Part shown: in pieces, positions 29,823-40,486 of the stretch
How positions within the stretch are numbered: the stretch's first letter is position 1
How the letters are laid out: the number at the start of each line of letters is the position of its first letter
Source: Variovorax sp. YR752
GTDB taxonomy: Bacteria; Pseudomonadota; Gammaproteobacteria; Burkholderiales; Burkholderiaceae_C
DNA: 64,000 nucleotides
Direction of reading: 5' to 3'
Assembly: GCA_945860785.1 (NCBI GenBank)
Contig: CAMATD010000003.1
Span: forward strand, 1-64,000
Notes under the pieces: generated by a model
What the model saw: the letters and a program-made list of their open reading frames with translations, nothing else
What the model was told of the DNA's origin: nothing
Databases searched by the model: none
Made by a program: the position numbers and the translations under genes

Positions 29823-31622
29823 TCAGAACGCCTTGATGAGCTGCACGTACAGGCGCGGATTGCGCCCACCGCCATCGGTCTGCGCCGGCGGCGCGCCGGC
29901 GCGCCAGGCGAGCGTGGCATTGATCGAGAAATTGCCCGGCCTCGACCAGCTCAGGCCGATGCCGTAGCCGCGCAGGCTGTGGCTGTTGGCGCCGTCGAAG
30001 GGCGTGGGGTTGCGCACGATCTTTCCGCGCGCGGCGTCGTAGAACACGAAGGGCGTGAGCTCTTCGTCGTACGACCAGCGCCACTCGGCCGTGCCGATCA
30101 CGCCCTGGTCGACCAGCAGCTCGCCCGAGGGATACGCGCGCACCGCACGCGCGCCGCCGAGCGCCAGCTTTTCCGACGCATCGAGGTTCTTGCTGGCCCA
30201 TTGGCCGCCGACCGAGAGGTACAGCGAATGGCGCGGCATGATGGACTGCAGGCGCGAGAGCTGGAAGCTCAGCTTGGTGAAGCCGCCCTCGGTGTGGTGG
30301 CCCGTGCTGCCCTGGTCGAACTCGCGGCTCTGCGCATCGCGGATCGAGAGGTCGCCATGGTACAGCGTGCCCGAGCTGGCCCAGTAGCCGCCGCCCAGCA
30401 GTTCGTCGCGGCGCTCCCAGGTCCAGCCCACGCTCAGGCCGTGCACCCGTTTCTTCGAGACGAAATCCGCCGCGCGCATTTCGTCCGTCAGGTCCTTGAT
30501 GTCGGCGCCGAAACGCAGGAACAGGTTCTGCTGGCGCTGGCGGATCCACGGGTAGCTGAGCGAGAAGTCGAGCACGTTGGCGCGCCCCTGCGCTTCGAGG
30601 TCGGCGAATTGGCCGCCCAGCTCGTAGCTCACGCGCGACAGGCCCAGGCCGGCACGCAGGCCGCTGGTGCCGATGGGCGCCTCGTAGGCGATGCGGCCGA
30701 ACTGCAGCGCATTGCTGTTGGACACCATCACGCGCATGTCGAGGTTGTCGCCGATGCCGAAGGGGCTGAGCCAGCGTGCGGTGCCGCCCGCGCGGTAGCG
30801 CCCCGATTCCTTGGTGCCGTGGTTGTCGCCCTCGGCCGTGAAGGCCCAGCGCGGCGCGGCCGCCACCTCGACCGAGAGGTCGGTGGTGCCGGACTGCGTG
30901 CCTTCCTGCAGGCCCGACGACACCTTGACGCCGGGCTGGTCCGACAGCAGCAGCATCGAGCGTTCGTAGGCCGGCGCGTTGACCGCTTCACCGGGTTGCA
31001 GCGGTGCGAGAAAAAAACCGCGCACGCGCGCTTCGCTGATCGGCGCATCGGGCGCGACCACCACGTCGACCTTGCCCAGGCGCCCTTCGATCACGCTGAT
31101 CTCGACGATGCCGTCGCGCACGGTCTGCACGGGCACCACGGCCTGCGCGAGAAAGTAGCCGCGCTCCTTGTAGCGCGCGGTGATCGCCTTGGCGAGTTCT
31201 TCGAGATCGGCCAGCGTGACGTCGCGGCCGATGTAGGGCGTGGTGATCGACTGCAGCTCTTCGTTGGTCAGCGCCTTGACGCCGTTGAGCCGCAGGTCGT
31301 TGAGCTTGAAGGTACCGGCCGCCGATGCGGGGCGCGGCGGCGCCGGCAGGCTCTGCGGTGCGACGGTGCCGGTGGCCTGGGCGAGCGGGCGGTCGCAGGT
31401 GCCGCACGGATCCTTGGTGGGCAGCAGTTCGGTGTTGTCGCCGGCATCGTTGGCCGAAGCGGCTTGCGGCTCGGCCTGTGCCTGCTCTTGGGCATGCGCG
31501 CGCTCGGCAGCCATGAAGAGCATGGCCGATACCAGCGCGCCGGTGGCCCACGCAACGGGACGCAGCGCGCTGCGCGGAGCGAGGGCAACAAGGGAGCGGT
31601 TGCTGTTCATGGCGTTGCGCAT
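29823..31622 (-). CDS. TpsB-family outer membrane transporter (ShlB/FhaC/HecB)
   Basis: POTRA-like FKLNDLRLNGVKALTNEELQSI...; C-terminal ALGGARAVRAYPSGELLVDQGVIGTAEWRW. Confidence 0.93.
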   Translation of the reverse strand: MRNAMNSNRSLVALAPRSALRPVAWATGALVSAMLFMAAERAHAQEQAQAEPQAASANDAGDNTELLPTKDPCGTCDRPLAQATGTVAPQSLPAPPRPASAAGTFKLNDLRLNGVKALTNEELQSITTPYIGRDVTLADLEELAKAITARYKERGYFLAQAVVPVQTVRDGIVEISVIEGRLGKVDVVVAPDAPISEARVRGFFLAPLQPGEAVNAPAYERSMLLLSDQPGVKVSSGLQEGTQSGTTDLSVEVAAAPRWAFTAEGDNHGTKESGRYRAGGTARWLSPFGIGDNLDMRVMVSNSNALQFGRIAYEAPIGTSGLRAGLGLSRVSYELGGQFADLEAQGRANVLDFSLSYPWIRQRQQNLFLRFGADIKDLTDEMRAADFVSKKRVHGLSVGWTWERRDELLGGGYWASSGTLYHGDLSIRDAQSREFDQGSTGHHTEGGFTKLSFQLSRLQSIMPRHSLYLSVGGQWASKNLDASEKLALGGARAVRAYPSGELLVDQGVIGTAEWRWSYDEELTPFVFYDAARGKIVRNPTPFDGANSHSLRGYGIGLSWSRPGNFSINATLAWRAGAPPAQTDGGGRNPRLYVQLIKAF

Positions 31623-31625
31623 GGC

Positions 31626-33773
31626 TCAGCTCCCGACCGTGAGGCGCCAGTTGCCGATCAAATTGAACGGCGCCCAGAAGAAGGGATGGGACATCTTGGG
31701 ATCCTTCAGCACGGCCAGTTGTCCGGCCTGCATGGCCTTCTGGATGTCGCGGCCCTTCGAGAGCTCTCCGTAGAGCGTGCTCATGAGCACCGCGGTCGCG
31801 TCGTCCGACACCGGCCACAACGATGCGATCAGGCTGGAGCTGCCGGCCGAGAGGAACGAACGCGTGAAGCCCAGCACCTCGTCGCCCTGCGCGATGCGCC
31901 CGAGCCCCGATTCGCAGGCCGAGAGCGTGACCAGCGCGGTGCCGTCCATCGGCAGCTCGAGGATTTCGTGCGCCTCCAGGAAATTCTGCTTGCCGCCTTC
32001 ATTGGCCAGGAGGATGCGCGAGTACAGCGGGTCGACCGCATCGGCCTCGGCATGCGCCGCCACGTGCATCAGCGGCGAGCGCGCGGCCACGTCGCGGAAC
32101 TGCGTCTTGGTGGCGGCCGCGCCCATGTACACGGTGTTGCGCGGGAACAGCTGCGCGAGCTGCTTGACCTCGGTCTCGGCGCCCGGCAGGTCGTACTTGT
32201 CCTCGATGCGCGGATTGCCGAAGGCGACCCGCGATGCGCTCACGCGCGGCGTGCGCTGCGCCAGCTGCACGGCGATGCTGATCGACGGCGCCACCGACAC
32301 CGGGTGCGTCTCGATCACATAGCGGCCGTCGAGGCGCAGCGCCTGGAACGGCAGGTAATGCAGCGGGCCGTGGGGCACGATGATGAGGCGCTGGCCCGGC
32401 GCGAGGCCGAGCGGCCCGAGCAGCGCGGCGCCGAGCTTGTCGGCATTGGTGATGGCGGTGCGGCGTCCGCGCACGATGGAATTGCGGAAGGTCTCGACCA
32501 GCTCGTTGAGCTCTTCGCGCTTGACCGCCACCGTCTTCTCCTGGATGGCGCTAGGGCTCACGACCCAGACCACGAGACGGTCGGGCAGCGAGTGGAACTG
32601 CACCACGCGCTCGTCGGCCGCCAGCGTGCGCTGCAGCGTGGCGAGGTCGACGGTGTTGGCGGCCTGATCGCTGATCTTCGCGCGGCTGCGCACCGCGTCG
32701 AGCAGCGCGCGCGAGCGGCTGTGCTCGCTGACCTCGAAGGCCTGGCGTGCATCGCCCGCATCGCTGTAGATCGACACGCCACGTTCGAACACCGACTGCA
32801 GGTCCGAGAACAGCCCCATCTTGAATTCTTCGCTGCGGAACTTGGCGCGCACCTTGTCCACGCCGCCGAGCGCCTGGCCCACGGCCTCGGCCGCGGCCTG
32901 CTTCCGGCCCAGTGCCGTCTCGCTGCGCGCCACGCCGTCCCAGGCCCACAGGCGGTAGTACTCGGTATCGACGCCGACCTGGCGCGCGGTGAGCGCGCGG
33001 TACATGTCGCGCGCTTCGGCCGGCTTGTTCTCGGCCAGCAGCAGCCGTGCGCGGGTGCGATCGAGCTGCGCGGTGAGCGGCGCGTCCTTGGGCGGCGCCA
33101 TGGTGCCGAGCACTTCGCGCGCCCGCACGGCATCGCCCGATTCGATCAGTGCATTGACGAGCGAGGCCTGCACCAGCGGTGCGTAGCGCGGCGAGCTGTT
33201 GGCGAGCGCCTCGTCATAACTGAGCACGGCGCCTGCGAAATCGCCGCGTCGCGTGCGCACGTCGCCGATCACCTTCTGCACCGGGCCGACCACCAGCTTG
33301 GGATCGCGCGCCGGGTGCTTGAGTGCTTCGCGTGCGAACTCTTCGGCCTTCTCGAGCTGGCCCGAGTAGCTGTAGACGATGGCCAGATCGCGATTGGCCA
33401 TGGCCATCAGGTTCGGATCGCGCGTGGCGTTGGCCAGGTGCAGAGCCTTGCTCACGGCGCGAATGCTCTAGCGAAACTCGCCGGCCTCGGCCAGCGCTAC
33501 GGCCTGGCTGCAGTACTGGTAGCCCGAGAGCTTGACCGCGTCCTGCCCGTAGAGAACAGCACCTTCGCTGGTCAGTGCCAGCAAGGTGTCGGTGTCGGCC
33601 AGACGCGCCTGCTCCGCCTTGCTGGCCGCGGCTTCGGCGTTCGGTGCTTGTTGTTGCGCCGATACCGAAGAGCCGTAGCCCAGGAGAAGAATGCCAGCCA
33701 GACCGAGAACACCTGCGAATCCCGCACGACGACGTGCAGGGCGCTCCCATCCCCATCTTGAAAACCACGCCAT
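31626..33773 (-). CDS. TPR and CHAT (caspase HetF-associated with TPRs) domain protein; in-frame TAG near 33470
   Basis: TPR-like N-half; CHAT core LIIVPHGPLHYLPFQAL, LMHVAAHAEAD, LVTLSACESGLGRIAQGDEVLGFTRSFLSAGSSSLIASLWPVSD; ATG frame at 33773 joins after one TAG. Confidence 0.9.
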
Positions 33774-33899
33774 TGGACCCCCGCACGCGGCCGGTGCATC
33801 TGCTGCTGCAAATGCTCGACGCCGCGGAAGTGCGCGCCGTTCAGGCCTCGTGGGGAAAGTCTAGGAGGGGGTACCCTCCGCGCCTATTCGCAATACGGT

Positions 33900-33916
33900 C
33901 TAGCGCAAAAGGACTA
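33900..33916 (-). promoter_or_regulatory. Candidate regulator site TAGTCC-N8-TAG upstream of CHAT-tpsB-tpsA operon
   Basis: TAGTCCTTTTGCGCTAG on minus strand, 127 bp from CHAT gene start. Confidence 0.4.
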
Positions 33917-33926
33917 AGTCACGAAG

Positions 33927-33954
33927 GCGAAACCGGAGCGGGGGCCGGTTTCGC
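33927..33954 (-). terminator. Probable terminator hairpin of the nuclease gene
   Basis: GCGAAACCGG-loop-CCGGTTTCGC just after stop at 33962; only a weak T-run. Confidence 0.5.
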
Positions 33955-33961
33955 GGCGTGC

Positions 33962-36739
33962 TCACTGCACCGTGTGCGCGCCCAGGCCGGCGGAGGTGTC
34001 GATGGGGAGGCTGTCCCATTGCACCGACGGATCGAAAGCGACGCCCGGGTTGCGGTCCCCTGCCTTGATGGTGGGCTTGCGGCGCAGGGTCTGGTTCACT
34101 GTGCTGATGCCGCCGACACCGGTCCATTCGGTTCCAGGGTCCGTGCCGACTTGGCCGAAACGGTCGATGACCACGCCGGATTTTTCCAGCGTCAGCGCAT
34201 CGTCGCCATTGAAGTTGATGACGGTGTTGTTGATGACCGTGCCCGGGGGTTTGAAGGCCGCTGCGGCGCCGTTGTTCGCCAGCACCAGCACGCCACCGGC
34301 CGGCAGGGAGCCGGTCAGCGGCGCGGCGTTGCTCGGCACGGCCGCGCCGTTGGAATACAGATTGACGGTGTACAGGCTCAGGTCCACGGCCGCTGCGGTC
34401 GGGTTGTAGATCTCGAGCGCCTTGTTGGTCGCCGAGCCTTCCACGTATTCGCTGAAGAACAGGTCCGGATCGCCCGGCGGCGTGATCACGACCACGGTGC
34501 TGACGTTCACGCTGCCCGTTTGCGTGGCCGTCTGGCCCGCGGAATTGGTCAGCGTGACCACGACGCTGAAGGTGCCCGCGGCCGCATAGGTGTGCGTGAC
34601 CACGCCCGTGCCCGGTGCCGTCGTGGCGGCGGTGCCGTCGCCCCAGTCGACCGACAGCGAAACCAGCGTAGCCGTGCCGCCGGGCGCGGCTTCCGAGATG
34701 TTCACGCTGTAGGTCTCGCCGACCTTCACGGCCGCCGGTATCGACGCGGTGACGATGGGTTGCGTCACCGCCGCATCGGCCGCGAGCGTGAGGCCGACCA
34801 GCACGGGGTCGTGGTCCGACGCGCGGAAGGGCGTGGGCGCAAAGCGGTCGTCGGTGGTGAAATCGGTGTTGTAGTCCAGCGCCGTGGGCTCGTCGGAATT
34901 GATGTGCCAGACGCTCACGCCGGTGACCTGCGATTTCAGCGACGCCGAGGCATAGGAGTGATCCAGCGCGCCGGTCTCGCCGCCGAAGACGTAGGTGTAG
35001 CGGTCGTTGGCGGGCATGCGCTTGAGCAGGCTTTCGTTGCCGGCGGCTTCGAGCTGCTGGGTCGGATCTTCGAGCAGGTAGCTGTTGAAGTCGCCCATCA
35101 TCAGCACATCGTTCTCGGGCGTGCCCATGAGCTTGAGCTTGGCGACGAAGCTGTTGAGCGCCTTCGCCTGCTCGATGCGCGCCAGGTTGAAGCAGCCTTG
35201 GCCCAGGTCGATGTCGCCCGTGGTGGGGCAGCTGCCCTTGCTCTTGAAGTGGTTGACCACGAACCAGAAGCCGCCGTTGTTGCCCACCGTGCTGAAGCGC
35301 TGCGCGAGCGGCGGCCGTCCGCTCGCGGCGGTGTAGTTCGCCAGGTCGGCGCCCGTCGGCAGCACGACGTTGCCGACGCGCTGCACCTTCTCGGGCTTGT
35401 AGAGGATGTCCACCTTGATGGCATCGGTGCCGAACACGCCGCTGTTGACGGCGGCGTAGGTGCCCGCGCCGACCTTGGCGTTGAGGGCGGCCAGCAGGTC
35501 GTTCGTGGCCACGTCGGTGTTCTGGATTTCCATCAGCCCCACCACGTCGGCGTCGAGCCCCGCGATGGCGGCCACGATCTTGGCCTGCTGCCGCTGGAAC
35601 TCATTGAGGTTGTTGGCGCCGCGGCAGTTCGCGGCGGCGGCGGGGCCGGTGCCGAACGAACAGCCCTGGCCGGTCTGGCCCGAGGCGGTTTCTCCGTTCA
35701 GGAACGTGGTGAAGTAGTTCAGCACGTTGAAGCTCGCGACCTTGAGCGTGCCGCTGACCACCGGTGCGGCGGGTTGGCGCGCATTGGTCTGCGCGAACAC
35801 GGGCGCCACCGTCGGCTGGATGCGGTAGGCCGCGAAGTTGTGGCTCAGGATGCCGGTGACCTTCTGCGTCGTGTCGCCCATGCGCCGGGTGCCGTCGGTG
35901 CCGGCTGCGCTCAGGTAGGGAATGGGGTTGGGGTTCTGGCGCGAGGAGCCATCGTCCAGCACGATGCGCGAGAGCAGGTTCTGCGCATGCGTGGCCGCCG
36001 CGTTGCCGTTGGTGGTATTGAACTGACGCCCATTGAGCGACAGCACCATCTGGCCATAGTGGCCCAGTTCGAACAGCTCCGTCACGGCCAGCGGCTGCGC
36101 GATCTCGACCAGCATGCCTTCGTAGCGCTCCAGCGTGGACTCGTTCGCCACCGGAAGCGTGATCTGCGTCGGTGCGACGACGACGCCGCTGCCGCAGATG
36201 CTCAAAGCCAGCGGTGTCGCGGTCGTGCCGGCGATCTGCGTGAGGCTGTCGGGCTTGGCGTCGGCGCCCGCGGTCTGGCCGAACTCGGTCACCACGCCGG
36301 AGACCTGCACGAAGTCGCCGACCGCCACGCGGGTGGCGTTGCCGGGTGCGTAGACGAAGACGCCTTCCGAGGTCAGCGGATCGGCATCGGGGTCGATCTG
36401 CTGCACGAAGAAGCCGTTGAGCTGCACGGTGGTCGTGCCGGTGTTCTGGAAGTCACCCACCACCACGCCGCGCACGGTCACCGCCTGCGTCGCGAGGGGG
36501 CTCGTGTCGCCTGTTCCCTGCACGGATGAGATCGGCGTGACCGGTGGTGTCTCCGGCGGCGTTTCCGGCGGTGTCGTGGGTGGCGTCGTGTCCGGCGGCG
36601 CGCTGCCTGCCGGAGGCGCGGGGATCAGCGGAAAGGATGCGCCCCCGTTGCCACCGCCACCGCAGGCGGTCAGCACGAGGGCCAGGGTCAACGCCAGAGT
36701 CTTGAACTGCCAGAACGACCTCGATGCTGGATGCGTCAT
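33962..36739 (-). CDS. Secreted lipoprotein ExeM/NucH-type nuclease (endonuclease/exonuclease/phosphatase, PKD-like and lamin-tail domains)
   Basis: Lipobox LTACGGG; LKVASFNVLNYF, LMEIQNTDV, MMGDFNSYLLEDP, FRASDHDPVLVGL; PKD-like VDWGDGT; lamin-tail DLFFSEYVEGSATNKALEIYNPT. Confidence 0.88.
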   Translation of the reverse strand: MTHPASRSFWQFKTLALTLALVLTACGGGGNGGASFPLIPAPPAGSAPPDTTPPTTPPETPPETPPVTPISSVQGTGDTSPLATQAVTVRGVVVGDFQNTGTTTVQLNGFFVQQIDPDADPLTSEGVFVYAPGNATRVAVGDFVQVSGVVTEFGQTAGADAKPDSLTQIAGTTATPLALSICGSGVVVAPTQITLPVANESTLERYEGMLVEIAQPLAVTELFELGHYGQMVLSLNGRQFNTTNGNAAATHAQNLLSRIVLDDGSSRQNPNPIPYLSAAGTDGTRRMGDTTQKVTGILSHNFAAYRIQPTVAPVFAQTNARQPAAPVVSGTLKVASFNVLNYFTTFLNGETASGQTGQGCSFGTGPAAAANCRGANNLNEFQRQQAKIVAAIAGLDADVVGLMEIQNTDVATNDLLAALNAKVGAGTYAAVNSGVFGTDAIKVDILYKPEKVQRVGNVVLPTGADLANYTAASGRPPLAQRFSTVGNNGGFWFVVNHFKSKGSCPTTGDIDLGQGCFNLARIEQAKALNSFVAKLKLMGTPENDVLMMGDFNSYLLEDPTQQLEAAGNESLLKRMPANDRYTYVFGGETGALDHSYASASLKSQVTGVSVWHINSDEPTALDYNTDFTTDDRFAPTPFRASDHDPVLVGLTLAADAAVTQPIVTASIPAAVKVGETYSVNISEAAPGGTATLVSLSVDWGDGTAATTAPGTGVVTHTYAAAGTFSVVVTLTNSAGQTATQTGSVNVSTVVVITPPGDPDLFFSEYVEGSATNKALEIYNPTAAAVDLSLYTVNLYSNGAAVPSNAAPLTGSLPAGGVLVLANNGAAAAFKPPGTVINNTVINFNGDDALTLEKSGVVIDRFGQVGTDPGTEWTGVGGISTVNQTLRRKPTIKAGDRNPGVAFDPSVQWDSLPIDTSAGLGAHTVQ

Positions 36740-36960
36740 GTGGGAACTTTTTGAATGAATAGAGAACAGCGGGCGAGCAGCGGCTGTTTCTATGTTCCTT
36801 GTGTGTCATCCCCGAGTAACCCCGATTTCACTTGGGTGACTGCGCGGGCGCGGCCCTGTCGTGGGCAGCCCGCGCAAGGCGCAGTGCGACGCCGTCAGCG
36901 CGCGACGGCGTGAAGTGCAAGCGAGGATCGGATGAGAGTGCGCGAGGCGCGGCTCACGCT

Positions 36961-36984
36961 CGCCGGGCGCGAGAGCGCCCGGCG
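36961..36984. terminator. Strong 10-bp GC hairpin with GAGA loop downstream of katE
   Basis: CGCCGGGCGC-GAGA-GCGCCCGGCG; no T-tract. Confidence 0.4.
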
Positions 36985-37012
36985 GATCGGCCGGATCGGC
37001 TTGGACAGCCTG

Positions 37013-39229
37013 CTAGGCCGGCACCGCGTCGATGTTCGCGCGGTCCCAGTGGCGATGCTTCGCGATCGCCGCGATGAAGTCCTGCGCGATCTGCGTTGCA
37101 GCCGTGCTGTCGCCCAGGTTGGTGACCGGCGTGGCCGCGACGACGACACCTGCGGGCGCATCGGTGTCTGCAGCGATGCCCAACGTCGACAGTAGCTGCA
37201 CGCCCTCGCCCACCGTGCAGATCGCCTTGCAGTGCTTGTAGGCCTCGAGCACGAAGTGCACCGCATCGCCGAGCCCGGTGAGCGCGGTCGCGCTGTCGGC
37301 GCCGGCCGGCACCAGCACCGCATCGAACATCACCGAGGGCGTGTTCGAGAACGTCATGTCGACATCGATCTGCCGCTTCGACGCGCTGGCCACGGTGCCC
37401 AGGCGCGGACCGACGATCTTGCATTGCGCACCGGCCTGTTCGAGCGCATCGCGGATCGGCTTCAGCGAAGCCGAATCGACGCCATCGGCCACGAGGATCG
37501 CGATCTTGCGCGTGCGGATCGAACCGTCGCCCGTGTCGGCCATGCTGAGCGCCGGCGATTCGTCGATGGGCAGCTGGATGCGGTAGTCGCGAAAGCCCGC
37601 GCGGCCTGCAGCGGCCTTGGCATCGGGCTCGCCGATGCCAAGCGGCTCCGCGATGCGGCGCGCGAGCTTCTCGTCCACATGCGCAAGGTTGTCGACCATG
37701 CGCTGGCGAATGGCGGGCACTTCGAGCTTCGAGAGTTCGAAGCGGAAGGCCGCGACGATGTGCTCCTTCTCGGCCGCGCTCTGGCTGTTGAAGAACAGGC
37801 GCGCCTGCGTGAAGTGATCGTCGAACGACGGACTGCAGCGCCGCACCTTGGGCGGCTCGATCTCTTCGGGGAAGGACTGGAAGCCGTTGCTGCCGCCATC
37901 GACGCGGAACTCGGTGCCGCTGCCCAGCGTGTTGGGCTCATAGGCCACCTGGCCGCGCGAGATGGTCTGGCGGTGCATGCCATCGCGCTGGAAGTTGTGG
38001 AACGGGCACACGGCCTTGTTGATCGGCAGCTCGTGGAAGTTGGCGCCGCCCAGGCGCGAGATCTGCGTGTCGGTGTACGAGAACAGGCGCCCCTGCAGCA
38101 GCGGGTCGTTGCTGAAGTCGATGCCGGGCACCACGTGGCCGGGGTGGAAGGCCACCTGCTCGGTCTCGGCGAAGAAGTTGTCGGGGTTGCGGTTGAGCAC
38201 CAGCTTGCCGATCTTCTGCACCGGCACCATTTCTTCGGGAATCAGCTTGGTCGGGTCGAGCAGGTCGAAGCCGAGCGAGTGCTCCTTGTCCTGCGGAATG
38301 ACCTGCACGCCGAGCTCCCATTCGGGGAAGTCGCCGTTCTCGATGGCTTCCCAGAGGTCGCGGCGGTGGAAGTCGGCGTCCTTGCCGGCGATCTTCTGTG
38401 CCTCGTCCCACACCAGGCCGTGGATGCCGAGCTTGGGCTTCCAGTGGAACTTCACGAAGTGGCTCTCGCCATGGCTGTTGACGAAGCGGAAGGTGTGGAT
38501 GCCAAAGCCTTCCATCATGCGCAGGCTGCGCGGGAGGGCACGGTCGCTCATCGCCCACATCAGCATGTGGGTGCTCTCGGGCATGAGCGAGGCGAAGTCC
38601 CAGAAGGTGTCGTGCGCGCTCGCGGCCTGCGGCATCTCGTGGTGCGGCTCGGGCTTCACGGCGTGGATCAGGTCGGGGAACTTCATCGCGTCCTGGATGA
38701 AGAACACCGGAATGTTGTTGCCCACGAGGTCGTAGTTGCCCTCGCGGGTGTAGAGGGTGTAGAACTTGACGGCGAAGCCGCGCACGTCGCGCACCGTATC
38801 GGCGGATCCGCGCGAGCCCGCGACGGTCGAGAAGCGCACGAAAACGGGCGTCTTCACGTCTGGGTCCTGCAGGAAGTCGGCACAGGTGAACTGCGACATC
38901 GACTTGTAGACCTGGAAATAGCCATGCGCGGCCGAGCCGCGCGCATGCACCGCACGCTCGGGAATGCGCTCGTGGTCGAAGTGCGTGATCTTCTCGCGCA
39001 GGATGAAGTCTTCGAGCAGCGTGGGTCCGCGCACACCCGCCTTGAGCGAGTTGTGGTTGTCCGGTATCTGCAGCCCCTGGTTGGTCGTCAGGTGCGGCGG
39101 ATGCTCGGTGGTGAAGCCTTCGAGCTGCAGCTGCTTGGCGTTGCTGCCGTCACCTGTCTTGGTGGTGCTGGCGCGGCGACCTGCGGCGGCCTTGTTCTGT
39201 GGCGTCATCGGGGACCTGGAATCTTTCAT
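37013..39229 (-). CDS. katE: Large-subunit monofunctional catalase (HPII/KatE type) with C-terminal DJ-1/PfpI-like domain
   Basis: 738 aa; RIPERAVHARGSAAHGYF, FVRFSTVAGSRGSADT, FSYTDTQISRLGGANFHELPINKA; C-terminal RKIAILVADGVDSASL. Confidence 0.96.
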   Translation of the reverse strand: MKDSRSPMTPQNKAAAGRRASTTKTGDGSNAKQLQLEGFTTEHPPHLTTNQGLQIPDNHNSLKAGVRGPTLLEDFILREKITHFDHERIPERAVHARGSAAHGYFQVYKSMSQFTCADFLQDPDVKTPVFVRFSTVAGSRGSADTVRDVRGFAVKFYTLYTREGNYDLVGNNIPVFFIQDAMKFPDLIHAVKPEPHHEMPQAASAHDTFWDFASLMPESTHMLMWAMSDRALPRSLRMMEGFGIHTFRFVNSHGESHFVKFHWKPKLGIHGLVWDEAQKIAGKDADFHRRDLWEAIENGDFPEWELGVQVIPQDKEHSLGFDLLDPTKLIPEEMVPVQKIGKLVLNRNPDNFFAETEQVAFHPGHVVPGIDFSNDPLLQGRLFSYTDTQISRLGGANFHELPINKAVCPFHNFQRDGMHRQTISRGQVAYEPNTLGSGTEFRVDGGSNGFQSFPEEIEPPKVRRCSPSFDDHFTQARLFFNSQSAAEKEHIVAAFRFELSKLEVPAIRQRMVDNLAHVDEKLARRIAEPLGIGEPDAKAAAGRAGFRDYRIQLPIDESPALSMADTGDGSIRTRKIAILVADGVDSASLKPIRDALEQAGAQCKIVGPRLGTVASASKRQIDVDMTFSNTPSVMFDAVLVPAGADSATALTGLGDAVHFVLEAYKHCKAICTVGEGVQLLSTLGIAADTDAPAGVVVAATPVTNLGDSTAATQIAQDFIAAIAKHRHWDRANIDAVPA

Positions 39230-39240
39230 GGACGGGGTGT

Positions 39241-39390
39241 TCAGCCCGGTTCGTTGTTGTCGATGAACATGTCGAGGACATTCACCAAGGCGACGATGCA
39301 GATGCAGCCGGCCACGGCGGCAACCGCCCAGACCAGGATTTCGTCACCCCAAGAGCCTGCGAACGAGTTGAACAGCGATGAAAATTCCAT
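39241..39390 (-). CDS. Small single-TM protein, 49 aa
   Basis: MEFSSLFNSFAGSWGDEILVWAVAAVAGCICIVALVNVLDMFIDNNEPG; GGAGG RBS upstream. Confidence 0.6.
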   Translation of the reverse strand: MEFSSLFNSFAGSWGDEILVWAVAAVAGCICIVALVNVLDMFIDNNEPG

Positions 39391-39660
39391 GATTTCCCTC
39401 CAAGGAGATCGGGATTGAGAAGCGATGTCCAAGGTTATGTTTTGCGGTGACTGTTACCCGTAGTGGCCGCCCTCCCTCGCATGTGGGAGAGCAGGCGCCC
39501 CCGCGGTAGGAGCACAACTACAGCGCATTGCGTCTTGTGGCCGCGTGGCCTGGCGGGGCTTCTCGCATAGCATGGGTCAAGGACGGCATCAAACGTGCTT
39601 GTCGTCTTCTTCTGTCTCGCACACCGGGCGCACCGCCCGGCTCACCTCAGGGAACACTCC

Positions 39661-40478
39661 ATGCAGATCAGGATCGGTTACGACATCCAAATCGGCGTCA
39701 CCGCCCCCACGGCATTGATCTACTGCTGCAGGTTCATCCGTCGCGCGCCATCGCCCTTCAGGGCAGCGAGAACATCACGATCAGCCCGCCGCTGGTCACC
39801 GACCACTACAAGGACAGCTTCGACAACCAGTGCGCGCGCGTGCATGTGCCCCTGGGCGTGAGCAGCGTGCGGCTGCGCAACCAGGCCACCGTGTACGACA
39901 CCGGCGCCGCCGACCCGATCGACCTGGGCGCCATCGAACACGCGGCGTCCGACCTGCCGGTGCCCACGCTGCCTTTCGTGCTGCCGAGCCGCTACTGCGA
40001 GGTCGACAGCGAACTGCTGCAGTTCGCCTGGGCCAACTTCACGAACGTGGCGCCGGGCTGGAGCCGCGTGCAGGCCATCTGCAACTTCGTGCACCAGCAC
40101 CTGCGCTTCGATTACCAAAACGCACGCGCCACGCGCACCGCGCTCGAAGGCTTCCGCGAGGGCACGGGCGTGTGCCGCGACTTCGCGCACCTGGCGATCA
40201 CGCTGTGCCGCTGCATGAACATTCCGGCGCGCTACGTGACCGGCTACCTGGGCGACATCGGCATTGCGCCGGTGCCCTACCCGATGGATTTCAGCGCCTG
40301 GTTCGAGGTGTACCTGGGCGACCGCTGGCACACCTTCGATGCGTGCCACAACAAGCCGCGCATCGGCCGCGTGGTGATGGCACGCGGGCGCGACGCGGCG
40401 GACGTGCCGATCACGATGGTGTTCGGTGCGAACACCTTGCAGCGCTTCGAGGTGACGACCAAGGAAGTGCTGCAGTAG
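39661..40478 (+). CDS. Transglutaminase-like protein; 1-bp deletion near 39727
   Basis: MQIRIGYDIQIGVTAPTALIY in one frame, then SRYCEVDSEL...GVCRDFAHLAITLCRCMNIPARYVTGYLGDIG...AWFEVYLGDRWHTFDACHN. Confidence 0.88.
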
Positions 40479-40486
40479 CCTGGGAG

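Noticed and set aside
24370-29967. 1865-aa plus-strand ORF opposite tpsA
   Set aside because: Antisense shadow of the high-GC tpsA gene; Arg/Ala/His-rich composition with no recognizable domain.
29748-33761. 1337-aa plus-strand ORF opposite tpsB and CHAT
   Set aside because: Antisense to clearly coding genes; no domain, atypical composition.
33575-36529. 984-aa plus-strand ORF opposite the nuclease gene
   Set aside because: Antisense shadow of a well-supported CDS.
36530-36610. Tandem repeat-like GC tract near the nuclease N-terminus, possible phase-variation tract
   Set aside because: Encodes an in-frame Thr/Pro/Glu linker after the lipobox; repeat units are multiples of three, so no switching of frame is expected.
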